From NCBI GenBank assembly GCA_001931905.2, contig MSJI02000834.1, positions 1 through 64,000 on the forward strand: a stretch of DNA of 64,000 bases, in the 5' to 3' direction. The notes beneath the pieces are model-generated. The model searched no databases and had not been told where the DNA came from. It was given only the letters and a program-made list of their open reading frames with translations. Below, piece after piece: positions 1 to 9,812 of this stretch (position 1 is the first letter of the stretch; the number at the start of each line of letters is the position of its first letter). Source of the stretch: Cladosporium sp. IMV 00045. Its lineage: Eukaryota > Ascomycota > Dothideomycetes > Cladosporiales > Cladosporiaceae. The position numbers and the translations under genes are program-made.

Positions 1-353
1 CTCCCGCACCTCGACGAGACACAACATTCTGCAGCAATGTTGTGTGACCTGCAGTGTCCGTCGAGCCTGCGCAGGAGCCGGACGTCAAATCCCTCGACCA
101 CCTCCAGCAACCCTTCTTCGACATGTCCAGTCAGTTCATGGTGGACAAGCCTCTTCACGACTCTTCTTGCGTTCCAGCTACGGACCTGCTACCAGCAGAT
201 CCTGCTAGCCATCTGGACTCTTTCTCCTTCGAGAATGGAGCGTATGATTCGGGCTTCGACGATTCGCTCGGCAGCAATCCGTTCTCGTTCGACGACTTCG
301 TCCACGACGATGCCGTTACTTTCGCAGTCGACCACGCCGCTGGCGCAGCCTAG
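1..353 (+). CDS. hacA: HacA/Hac1 bZIP unfolded-protein-response factor, 3' end (partial)
   Basis: Only the C-terminal part is in the window, so the bZIP domain lies off the left edge. The call rests on RNA structure: two CTGCAG-containing loops cut after CTG remove exactly 20 nt (32-51), the length known for Aspergillus and Trichoderma hacA. After removal the upstream frame (..LDETQHS) joins the frame that ends at 353, giving a 100-residue tail with SVEP and a D/F-rich acidic segment (SFENGAYDSGFDDSLG), as expected for an activation domain. Unspliced, the frame runs to the stop at 529-531 and makes a different, basic S/T/R-rich 166-residue tail. The encoded factor induces ER chaperones and secretory genes. 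Splicing by Ire1 in response to ER stress is established for the family; here it is inferred from sequence. Model: join(<1..31, 52..353). Confidence 0.85.
19..58 (+). promoter_or_regulatory. Ire1 recognition hairpins bounding a 20-nt non-canonical intron
   Basis: Positions 19-28 and 36-45 form a perfect 10-bp stem around the 7-nt loop CTGCAGC (29-35). Positions 46-48 and 56-58 form a 3-bp stem around the 7-nt loop CTGCAGT (49-55). Both loops fit the Ire1 consensus CNG'CNGN, with cleavage after the third base. The cuts fall after 31 and after 51 and release 20 nt that lack GT..AG ends. The first stem is much stronger than the second. Confidence 0.88.
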
Positions 354-531
354 AGCAGCGACGGGCGTGGCAACGCGAAAGGGCGCTCCTACCACAGCGC
401 ATCAACAGCACTCCTCGACGACGATCTCGCGAACGAGCACGGACACTGCCGCCAGAGCGAATACCAGAAGCTCACTTCACACGGCGTTAGGGGAGGACGA
501 GGAGAGCGGCCAGCATTTGGGAGACAATTGA

Positions 532-1221
532 TGATGATGGAGTTTTTGTCTTAAGGCGTTGATCCTTTCAATCACGCAGGGAACCTTGTACCATTAGCAC
601 CCAAAAGCATGAGCTAGATGACCTTGATATGAATCATGTTCCACCTTATATTCTCTTTCCTTCATTCCATCGTGTCATGTCAGAAGCGATTCGAAAGTAT
701 TTGTGACTGATGATCTTTGATATTTTTAAATTTGATGTCATGCTAACTTGCGCTTCTCGACTCATCTGTCTCGACAAGGTACCTGAATGACTTGTCTACT
801 GGACGCTACTTAGATCCACCTACCGAGGCTCGTGAACGACAGACAGCACGCACGCCAGCAGCTTCACCATAGTCACCACAAAACGACTACTCTTGCATTT
901 TTGAAGTCCCGGAAAAAGTCCCAGGATACATGTATGTAAATATATAATATAATCCTCAATATACATCTCGAATGATGTTAAACGCAATTGAACTACCCTG
1001 AGCAAAATCGCAATCACGTGAGCAGCCCAACCGCGCCGATTCGCCGCAAGCAGGGCTACATCGTCATTGGCTCTCCTCTCACCAACTTTCTCGAAACGAA
1101 CCCCAAGTTTCAAGATACCACATTCGTCTCTTCTCTCCGAACGAACTACCTTCCTGCACTACCAACTCCTTCACAAACAACACACTTCACTCCTTTCTTT
1201 TGCTATTGCTTTCTCGTTTTC
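532..1221. other. intergenic: hacA 3' region and AAA-ATPase promoter
   Basis: AT-rich 3' sequence follows the unspliced hacA stop, and pyrimidine-rich sequence precedes the next gene. The reading frame of the downstream gene is open from 988, but a better start lies at 1222. No RNA gene or repeat was recognised. Positions 354-531 are untranslated only in the spliced hacA form. Confidence 0.6.
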
Positions 1222-4200
1222 ATGCGCCCAATCGCCCGCCAAAGCGCGCGCTTGGCCAGCACCAGCACCCAGCGCATCCGAGCATCCTCACCACGCAGCC
1301 CATACTACGCCTCTGCGACCTCTACACCCTCCCACACACAGTCACATCCGCAGACTCAGCAACGACGAACTTTCCACGCCACCCCCTCTTCCCTCGCCGA
1401 GTCAAGACCCCCCCACGGCTCGCCGGAGCATCAGCGCGCTCTCGAAGAGCGCAGAGCCGCCGATGAGGCGCTGAGACAGCAGCACCAGCAGCAGCAGGAC
1501 CAGCATGGACTTGAAAGCGGAGCGGAGGCGCGCAGACCCGGCGCGGGAAGGCGCTCGTTGAGGCAGCGTAGGGTCGCGGATGTGCCGCCGGCGCCGCCGG
1601 TGCCGGAGTGGTTTTTGAGGCAGAATGTGGTGCTTGTGCAGGATGGTGAGGGTGCTGGAGATGGCGGCGCAAGGATGGTGAGGTGTGTGGATTCCAAGAC
1701 GGGGCATACGCTTTTCACCGTACCGTTCTATCCGGGCGAGGCGCAGGAGGAGAGGCAGAAGGTTGAGGCTGAGGAGGCGGGCAGGAAGGCGCAGGAGGAG
1801 CAGGCGAAGCAGGCGAGCATACCGGGGATTAGCATGTTGGGGGATAACTTCTTCCAGCAGAAGTTTGGTGGTCAGATTCCGCCTGTGCTCGAGTCGAAGG
1901 AGGATTTGCCGCTTGGGTTTAAATTCCCTCAGGCGGCGGACGTGTCAGCGTCGAAGGACCCTTTAGCTTGGACTTTGCTGGAGACGGAGGCGAGTGTGAG
2001 GGCTGCGATGGGCGCGTCCGCGCAGACTGGAGCGGCGGCTTCGTCGCACGCGGCGTCCAGGTCGGATATTCACTTGCACTGCCCGGACTCGAATGCGCAT
2101 GTTCAGATGGATCAGTATGTGCGCGACATCGCGCGGATATTGCACGCGGACCTCATCACGCTGGACGCCAATGATATCGCGGATCTCACGAGCGACTATG
2201 TCGGCGGCGGCAGCGACTTACCTGGATCTTTCGGCACGCTGGCGTACGACGTTTACGAGGGTGGGGTGGCGAATGGTCTTGCTATCCGTGGGGGAGGAGT
2301 GGGCGAGCAGCACGAGGCTGAGGAGGAGGATGAGGAGGATGGAGAGGATGAGGCGGTCACTCCTCAGGATTCGATGAACCTCGGACATTTCGGCTCGTTT
2401 GATGAACTGAGGAAAGCTCTCGGCGACAAGCGACACGATATCAACAAGGCTCTGGGTAATTTTGGCATGGCGGGAGTCAGTGTTGGTCTTCCTCAGGGAG
2501 TTAACCCGTTTGCCCCACCTGCTCGTCAGGAGTCTGCGCAGAACAAGAAGCCTGACCCTGCGGATTATGTCACATGGGATGACGCAAGGCTTTTAGCCTT
2601 GTTGGATGGACTTTTGGACGCACCCAGCGCCGCGAAGGCTGCCAACTTGGGTCAAGGATCGCAAGAGGCGAGCACGCACTTGGAAGATGCCGACAGCAAG
2701 AAAGAAACGCCTTGGGCAGTCCATGCAGGTAGCATGGTGGCAGGTGTCGCCAGCAAGATCGAGTTTGCTAAGCCTGCGCCATCTACTGGTGGCAAGTCAG
2801 ACAACGTACCATTGATGAAACTTGACATGGTCGACCGCGGGAATGCTAAACCCGACTTGATCAGTCAAGACGGCAGGAAGACCATCGTTCAGGTCCGCGA
2901 CCTCAAACAGATCCTCGGACACAAACTGGGCGAGTCCATCATCAAGCGCCTCGTGCGGGTGGTCCAGAAGCGCAGAAGGGCGGGAGAAGAAATCGTGATC
3001 ATTGGCACAACCGCCGAAGAAGTCACTGGGCCCCTCGATAGCTTGTTCGACATCAACGAGGACTCCCCTTTCCGCATGATCGTGGTTCCTCCCTTGTTCG
3101 ACATGAGCGCGGCGGAACAAGCTTCTTTCGAAGCGTCAGCACTCCCTCCACCCTATCGCTCGATACACGACGCTCCATCGTATGACAGGATCGCGAGCGT
3201 CAACCTCCGTCACGTCAGCAGCATGATGCGTCGGTTGGGCCACGACTTGGATTCCAGGACTATGGAGGAGTCTTTCAGAGAGCTCAAGATGCCTGGAACG
3301 CACATTTTGAGCGAGAAGATTTTGCCTCAGGGTGAGATGCAGAGGCTTGTTCTGACCGCTATCGGACTGTCTAAATCTCACGCCCAGAGCGATAGCGTCA
3401 CGCCCATACATATTGCATTAGCAACTGCAATCCTTTCCAAGGCCGACCACGCTGTTCATTCCTGGACGTCTTTCCAGGAGGCTCAACAGCGGAAGAACAA
3501 CCCTTTCACAAGGGCTGCACCTAGCGCAGGCGGCGCAGGCGCAACCGCCGAGAAGACGCCTGGTCAAGCTCGCATTGAGGGCATCAAGAAGAACTGCAAC
3601 CAGCACGAAACAAGACTTCTGGCTGGTGTCGTTGACCCGGCAAACATCAAGACCGGATTCAACGATGTGCATGCCTCGCCTGATTCCATCGAGGCTCTCA
3701 AGTCGATGACCACATTGTCACTGCAACGCCCAGACGCATTCGAATACGGTGTTCTGGCCAACGACCGCCTCACCGGCCTCCTTCTCTACGGACCCCCAGG
3801 AACAGGCAAAACGCTCCTCGCCAAAGCCGTCGCGAAAGAATCCGGCGCGACGGTGCTCGAAGTGAGCGGCGCGCAAATCTACGAGAAATACGTCGGCGAG
3901 GGCGAAAAGATGGTGCGGGCTGTGTTCAGCCTTGCGAAGAAAATCTCGCCCTGCGTCGTCTTCATCGACGAAGCCGACGCCATTTTCGGCTCGCGCGGCG
4001 GCTCCGGCAACCGCAACACGCACCGCGAGATCATCAACCAGTTCCTGCGCGAGTGGGACGGCATGGACGACAACAGCGTCTTCATGATGGTCGCGAGCAA
4101 CCGGCCCTTTGACCTGGACGACGCGGTGCTGCGCCGCCTGCCCCGCCGTCTGCTCGTCGACCTCCCCGTCGCGAAAGACCGCGAGTCCATTCTGGGCATC

Positions 4201-4590
4201 CACCTGCGCCACGAAGCGCTCGACAGCTCCGTCGACCTCGCCGCGCTCTCGGAGCAAACCCCGCTCTACTCCGGCTCCGACTTGAAGAACCTGTGCGTCT
4301 CGGCCGCCCTGGCCGCCGTGCGCGAGGAGAACGAGCTTGCAGCGCAGCACAGGGACGACAAGGACTTCAAATTGCCGGAGAAGCGCACGCTGGGCGCGAG
4401 GCATTTCGACAAGGCGGTGGCGGAGATTTCGGCTAGTATCAATGAGGACATGTCGAGTTTGACGGCGATCAGGAAGTTTGATGAGCAGTTTGGTGATAGG
4501 CGGGGGAGGAAGAAGAAGAGCGCGTATGGGTTTGGGGTCGGGGATGAGGGGGTTGATGAGAATTCGGCGAGGGTTAGGCAGGGGCCTTGA
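1222..4590 (+). CDS. Mitochondrial AAA+ ATPase, Msp1/spastin-like catalytic domain
   Basis: A single-exon protein of 1122 residues. I chose the ATG at 1222 because it opens an Arg/Ser/Ala-rich, acid-free presequence (MRPIARQSARLASTSTQR) typical of matrix import; the open frame upstream has no such feature. The first 700 residues are poorly conserved, with Gln-rich and acidic stretches. The AAA module is near the C-terminus: Walker A GPPGTGKT at about 857, Walker B VVFIDEAD at about 912, then a sensor-1 and arginine-rich second-region segment (SNRPFDLDDAVLRRLPRR). The order and wording resemble the Msp1/ATAD1 and spastin clade, whose members extract membrane proteins. The long N-terminus separates it from Msp1 itself, so no symbol is given. 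A role in mitochondrial protein quality control is an inference. Confidence 0.85.
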   Translation: MRPIARQSARLASTSTQRIRASSPRSPYYASATSTPSHTQSHPQTQQRRTFHATPSSLAESRPPHGSPEHQRALEERRAADEALRQQHQQQQDQHGLESGAEARRPGAGRRSLRQRRVADVPPAPPVPEWFLRQNVVLVQDGEGAGDGGARMVRCVDSKTGHTLFTVPFYPGEAQEERQKVEAEEAGRKAQEEQAKQASIPGISMLGDNFFQQKFGGQIPPVLESKEDLPLGFKFPQAADVSASKDPLAWTLLETEASVRAAMGASAQTGAAASSHAASRSDIHLHCPDSNAHVQMDQYVRDIARILHADLITLDANDIADLTSDYVGGGSDLPGSFGTLAYDVYEGGVANGLAIRGGGVGEQHEAEEEDEEDGEDEAVTPQDSMNLGHFGSFDELRKALGDKRHDINKALGNFGMAGVSVGLPQGVNPFAPPARQESAQNKKPDPADYVTWDDARLLALLDGLLDAPSAAKAANLGQGSQEASTHLEDADSKKETPWAVHAGSMVAGVASKIEFAKPAPSTGGKSDNVPLMKLDMVDRGNAKPDLISQDGRKTIVQVRDLKQILGHKLGESIIKRLVRVVQKRRRAGEEIVIIGTTAEEVTGPLDSLFDINEDSPFRMIVVPPLFDMSAAEQASFEASALPPPYRSIHDAPSYDRIASVNLRHVSSMMRRLGHDLDSRTMEESFRELKMPGTHILSEKILPQGEMQRLVLTAIGLSKSHAQSDSVTPIHIALATAILSKADHAVHSWTSFQEAQQRKNNPFTRAAPSAGGAGATAEKTPGQARIEGIKKNCNQHETRLLAGVVDPANIKTGFNDVHASPDSIEALKSMTTLSLQRPDAFEYGVLANDRLTGLLLYGPPGTGKTLLAKAVAKESGATVLEVSGAQIYEKYVGEGEKMVRAVFSLAKKISPCVVFIDEADAIFGSRGGSGNRNTHREIINQFLREWDGMDDNSVFMMVASNRPFDLDDAVLRRLPRRLLVDLPVAKDRESILGIHLRHEALDSSVDLAALSEQTPLYSGSDLKNLCVSAALAAVREENELAAQHRDDKDFKLPEKRTLGARHFDKAVAEISASINEDMSSLTAIRKFDEQFGDRRGRKKKSAYGFGVGDEGVDENSARVRQGP

Positions 4591-5229
4591 TTGTTGATTT
4601 GTGTTGCTGGTGAGTGGATGGGATAGATTATATATGTGTATCTTTTTTCTTGTATGTACTTATATTATGGGAATGTTGATATGAGATCGGACATTTGGTT
4701 CTCATGATTTCTATACCTGATATATTGTTCAATAACCGAAGAGAGGCCTAGTCTCTCCACAGCCGTTCAACTTCCATCTCACATGAGGCTGACCAGGGCT
4801 GATGGGCTTGACTCGATCGACTTCTCCATGCGACAGAGTGCGGGGAAAGCGAGACTCCAAGACTCGAAGCTGCTGACTGCTTACTCCATCCAATCCATCC
4901 AGCCCATCCCGGCCGTTTTCGTGCTTCTTCTATATCACCACCACTTCTGTCCCTCACTCTCCCGACAGTCTGTCGCTCTCTCGCACGAGCATCATTACAT
5001 ACTCCATGCACTGCATGCATGACACTCACATGTACTTGCATTATAATTAATCGCATGCGCTTCTCACTGCAGCACCCGCACACCACCTGCTCCTCCTCCA
5101 CGCAATCCCCAGCTTATACCCGCATATAGCAACAGCAGCAACCTCTTCCGCCTCCCAGTCGGGAAGACCCGCCACGAGGACTCTGCCTGACTGGCCTTTC
5201 TCACATATTACCCTCAACGTCCCACGATC
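4591..5229. other. intergenic between AAA ATPase and Rds2/AcuM gene
   Basis: Holds the 3' end of the AAA gene and the promoter of the zinc-cluster gene. The second half is pyrimidine-rich (CT runs near 4890-5000 and 5080-5220), a common fungal promoter/leader character. No gene seen. Confidence 0.5.
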
Positions 5230-6937
5230 ATGGCCTCACCTCCACCGTCCGAGCGAAAACGCCTATCCTCCGACGCGCCCCGCTCGCCCCAGCGCTCTCC
5301 CAAACGCAAAGAATCCGAAGTCGGCGGCGACAGCGGCAACGACAACGCCAATGGCAACAGCAAGAAGAAGCGCCGCAAGGTCAACCACGCCTGCGTCTAC
5401 TGCCGTCGCTCCCACATGACCTGCGACTTGCAACGGCCCTGCGCGCGTTGCGTGAAACGCGACATCGGCCATCTCTGCCATGACGAGCCGCGAGATCCCC
5501 CAAAGAGGAATAAGAGCGAGGCTGGCATGGCGGAGATCGCTCCTGCGCCGGATCCTTCAGAGACTGCGAATACTGCTGAGGTGCAGTCTGCGAATCACAA
5601 TGCGAATGGCCAGTTTCGTCCGCAGAGTAACGGCGACATACACTTCTCCGACACTGGCAATGGCGCGCCGCAGATCGCACAACCTAGACCCATCTCTCCC
5701 ACTTCGCTGCACCGTCGCGCGCCCAGTATGAGTGCTTCGAACAATCCTCCACTCAATTTCGACTGGAATAATACGAATGTCCAGAATCAGTTCCAGGACA
5801 TGCACCATCTGCATCCGAATTACATGTTCAACACGTCGGAAGTGACCAACGAGTACAACCTGCTGAACGACTTTCTCTCAAACTCCCTCCTCGACGAAGG
5901 TGCCGTCTACTCCGGCGACGATGCAGCGGCATTGCTAAATGATCCACTGCTGGCAACCAGCAGCGTCAGCGCCCTGCAAAACAGCATGCAAAACAACAAC
6001 ACCACCCAAACCCAAACCCAAAACCAAACCCAACACCACCAACCCCCCATGGGCCCACCCCCCCAAACCGCCGCCGGCAACGAAATCTCCCGCCCCTCCT
6101 CCACCTTCCCCATCGACAGCCGCGCCCGCGACAAATTCTACATGACAGCCGCCGACCCCGCCGGCCTCTCCTCCGCCGAAGACCGGCTGCACAAACTGCT
6201 CAAAGCCAAATACGACGCTGGCATGCTCAAACCCTTCAACTACGTCAAAGGCTACGCGAAGCTAAACACGTACATGGAGAAGAACATCTCGCGAGAGAGT
6301 CGAGCCCGCATCCTCCGCCAGCTGGAGAAATTCCGCCCTAAATTCCGCGAGGCCATGCAATCCCTCACAGACATGCAGCTCGTGCTCGTCGAAATGTGGT
6401 TCGAGCGCTCCCTCATGGAATACGACCGCGTGTTCGCTTCCATGGCGGTCCCGGCCTGCTGCTGGCGGCGCACGGGGGAGATTTTTAGAGGTAATAGAGA
6501 AATGGCGGAGCTGATCAACGTGCCGACGGAGAAGTTGAGGGATGGGAAGTTGGCGATTCATGAGATTATTGCTGAGGACAGTTTGGTCAGTTATTGGGAG
6601 AAGTTTGGGGCTATCGCGTTTGATCAGAGTCAGAAGGCGATTCTGACGAGTTGTAGTTTGAAGACTCCTGAGGGGGAGGGGAGGGAGGATGGGGGAGGTG
6701 TGGGGGGAAAGGAGGGTGGGAATGGGAAGGGGGTCAGGTGTTGTTTCTCTTTCACTATTAGGAGGGATACGCATAATATGTGAGTTTTTCTCTTGATTCC
6801 CTTGTTGGAATGAGGGGGGTGGGTTGAGGTGGAAGGGCGATTTTGGATGGTTTGCTGACTTTTTTTTTTTTGATCCCAGTCCTTCGTTGATCGTGGGCAA
6901 TTTCTTGCCCATCACGCCTAGGGGGCAGCAGTCATGA
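5230..6937 (+). CDS. acuM: Zn2Cys6 + PAS transcription factor, Rds2/AcuM family gluconeogenesis regulator
   Basis: Model join(5230..6779, 6880..6937), 535 residues. The 100-nt intron has GTGAGT and a long T tract before CCCAG; splicing replaces an immediate stop with the C-terminus IPSLIVGNFLP, matching the end of the yeast Rds2 family. The zinc cluster uses Cys55, 58, 65, 71, 74 and 83 after a KKKRRK basic patch. A Q/N/T/P-rich linker lies near 255-290. The conserved C-terminal half (FYMTAADP, LKPFNYVKGYAKL, then the PAS-like CCWRRTGEIFRGN and SFTIRRD) is diagnostic of Rds2/AcuM rather than Ert1/AcuK. Family members activate gluconeogenic genes and respond to non-fermentable carbon. A Gly/Glu-rich insertion sits within the PAS region near residues 480-500. 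Confidence 0.88.
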
Positions 6938-8166
6938 TAACGAAGACATGTCCTGTCAACCCAATGTCGAAACCTTCGAACCGAAGCGATCTTGCACGGA
7001 GATGGAGTATGGAGATGGAGACGGAGATGCCGATGGAGATGCAGACGGGGATGAAGCTGGAGATGAAGATGCCGATTGGAGATGATGGAGTAGGTGATTT
7101 TTTTTTTGTTCATTGTGATTCATTGTAATGTTTATACCCAAACACCAACACCCCGCCGCGAATGCGTCTGCGAGAGATATGTACAGACAGAGACTTGTAT
7201 ATACAAACCTGATCTGATCCCGCTCATTGGTGGATTCCGTGTTCATATGTGCTCTGTGTTTCTCTTACTCCCCTTGGTGGTTGAGAAGCGTTCAAGTAGA
7301 GGCGAGGAGGGTACTTCTATATAAGTCCCGCATACATGTGAAGATCAACCTTTCCTTTTGTTCCCTTCCTTCGGAGCGCGGGAAGAATGTGCGTTGGGCT
7401 GAATGCGTGCGAGAGTATGAACCGGATGTAGTAGTTCTTTCTCCCCCCCCTTTTTTTTTATGTATACTGGGTTAAGTCATTCCCTCTCTCCTCATTTCCC
7501 TCAAAACTCCCTCTCAGATTCCATGTTGCGAGAACGTCGCCTCAAATCAGTCATGTCGAGATTTGGCTCACAAACAGGCCTTGCGCGAGCTTCGATCCCT
7601 CGTGGCTTGGTCTTTTCGGACTTTGATGTTTCGCGCCCGAGTCGTTGTTTTCTTGGCTTTCCCTCTCCCTTCACTTCCCCTCGTCGATCAATGTAGACTT
7701 GACCCATCACCACATTCGTCTCCATTCTGCCTGTCGGGAACAAATTCAAGCGATATTGAGAGGATTACACACCACTGCCGCCGTTGTAGTTGCGGGCTGG
7801 TGCCGGCGCTCTTCTGCGCGGTTCGTGGAGGCGGCGTGCTCATGCCGAACAGATCTGTCGTGCTTACGAGGTCTTTGATGATGTACTATTGTGTCGGCAT
7901 AGCTAGATGCGGTGATCTTGAGGCGGTCGATAGTCCTTCCTTTGTGTTCAAGGTCCTTGCGGCCTTTGCAGTGGCTGGTCGGCGGAGTTGATGCTCATTT
8001 TCGCTTGACGACGGTTCCTTCTCCATAACGGTCGTGCCGTGCTGTTTGCTGCTGGAAAGCACAGCGAGCGGTTGGAGAAGGGATTCTTCCTCTCTGCCAG
8101 CCACGTCTTGACAACGTTCATGACCAGTGCGCGTGTTGTCTTGCTCATCTCATACCAGCAGCCCCA
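6938..8166. other. intergenic, convergent 3' regions with purine-rich repeat
   Basis: Lies between the 3' ends of acuM (+) and gtr1 (-). It contains the imperfect GGAGAT repeat at 6998-7090, short T runs (about 7098 and 7450) and several short open frames without recognisable motifs. I see no convincing gene. Confidence 0.5.
6998..7090 (+). repeat. imperfect hexanucleotide (GGAGAT)n purine-rich tract
   Basis: About 15 degenerate copies of GGAGAT / GATGGA / GATGAA with interspersed GCCGAT units, directly downstream of the acuM stop and followed by a T run. It probably lies in the acuM 3' UTR. Confidence 0.7.
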
Positions 8167-9323
8167 TCAGCGTATCGGCAAATCAGCATCCTCAAGACCA
8201 CGCTGGCTGTCTTCCAAACTGTACCCCTGACCTCTGAACCCACCATCCTGGCGCGGCACAGCATCCTTAGCCTTCTTCTCCACAATATCAAACTGCGCAA
8301 ACTCCCTCCTCGCAAGCTGCACATTCACCCTCGCAGCATTAAACGCCGCCTCATCGCTCGGCATGACGACCGCAAGATTAGTATTCTCCGTCAGCCTCGT
8401 GATGAAAAACATAAACGCGCCCGTCTTGATCTGCAGCTCGGCGAAGCTCGTCTCCGACGCCAGCATCCCCGTGTGCTTGGCCATGGAGTGCTTGTGCGTT
8501 TTGAGAATGCTGCTGATCCGCTCGAAGCGGTCCGTGTAGGGGTTGCGCGCTTCTTCGTCGCGCGTGATGTGCGTCACCGCCAGACACGTCGTGCGCTCGT
8601 ACAGGATCAGCTCGCGCGCGTCCAGGATCCCCGCCAAGCGGTACAGCATGCTCTCGATCGTGGCAGCGTTGGGAACCAGGAAGTACAGCACTTGCGTCCA
8701 GGCGCGGTACAGGCTCTGGTCCCAGATGGACGTGGCCCAGAATTCCACCTGCGAGTCGACGAAGCCTTCTTCGGCGCAGCGCGCGCGAACTTCTTCCGTT
8801 TTCGCCTGGAAGATCTTGCCTTTCTGCTCCGGCGGCACCAGGTCCATTTTGTGGATCAGGATGAACAGTTTGCTGCCCGGGCTGTGCTCGTGCAGCGCGC
8901 GCAGCGTGGCGGCGAAGTTGATCATATCTGCCGCGGGCTCGCGCGAGGAGATGTCGATGACGAAGATCATCACTGCCACGGAGGAGAAGACGTGCGAGCG
9001 CTGGTTGTTCAGGTAGGACTCGACGAAGGAGTCTTGGCTGTTGTTGGAAGCATGTTAGCCGCTGGCGTGACTATGGTATAAATGTAGGTAAGTAAAGAAA
9101 GGGCAAAAACTCACCCTCCGCAATCCCACAGATTCAGTAGCAGATTCCCCATGAACCTCACATTGCTGTGCTCGACGTCAATCGTGGCACCGAGCCGCCT
9201 CACGTCTTTCGCCACGTAGTTGCTGAAGATGATGGCTCGCATGGACGACTTGCCCGCGCCCGACCGGCCCATGAGCAGCACCTTGCGCTGCTTTTGCCGC
9301 TTGCCGCGCTCCGGTGTGCTCAT
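8167..9323 (-). CDS. gtr1: Rag-family small GTPase Gtr1
   Basis: Model complement(join(8167..9037, 9115..9323)), 359 residues. A 77-nt intron (GTGAGT..CAACAG) splits the switch II motif as WDCGG|QDSF. The G1 motif GRSGAGKS is at residues 19-26. The segment [16 protein letters not shown] and the downstream HKMDL match the Gtr1/RagA-B side of the family rather than Gtr2/RagC-D. Gtr1 pairs with Gtr2 on the vacuole and passes amino-acid status to TORC1. The roughly 190-residue C-terminal part is the expected Rag-type dimerisation region. Start chosen at the first ATG, which gives a short basic leader before G1. Confidence 0.93.
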
Positions 9324-9812
9324 GATGGCGTGAGGCTGTTGTGCTGCTCTGCCGGATCTGTTGGGGGAAGTGTTGGAGTTATTGTGGTTGGCATTTGTTA
9401 TATGGCTTTATTCTTTGGCTATCTCCACGAATCCCTTATCGGGATGTGATGTGACGTCTGGCTTCAGCTCGGGGCAGGTTTCGCTTGACGCTTGCTGGTC
9501 ACGTGACCCGCGCAGTATTGAACTTCACGTTTTGATATCCAGTCTTACAAAGCATGCTCATGGTTGCAGTGGCCCGAATTTACTTGAGATATGACATTGC
9601 TCAAGAGTGGAGACTGTAAGTAGATTAACTATCAAGTTCGACCTGGTAAGCGCCCAAGAGATGCGTATTGCCACTGGCTTTCGAGATACTCTCTATTGCA
9701 TGGATTATTTAACTATGTCTTTGCAGGCGAAAGGAGCCAGTATGCATGTGCGTAGACGGTTTCGATCGCTCGAACGGCTTCTTCAACAATTTAGACCGAT
9801 CAATCCTGCTTC
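9324..9812. other. intergenic between gtr1 start and M14 peptidase 3' end
   Basis: The gtr1 promoter on the left and the downstream flank of the carboxypeptidase gene on the right. Nothing else recognised. Confidence 0.5.

Noticed and set aside
37..531. 164-codon frame at the left edge read as its own gene
   Set aside because: It is the unspliced continuation of hacA; composition is S/T/R-rich and the frame is explained by retention of the 20-nt Ire1 intron.
3718..4404. 228-codon minus-strand frame
   Set aside because: Antisense of the AAA module of the 1222-4590 gene.
6262..7113. 283-codon minus-strand frame
   Set aside because: Overlaps acuM antisense and runs into the purine repeat (His/Leu/Pro low complexity); not gene-like.
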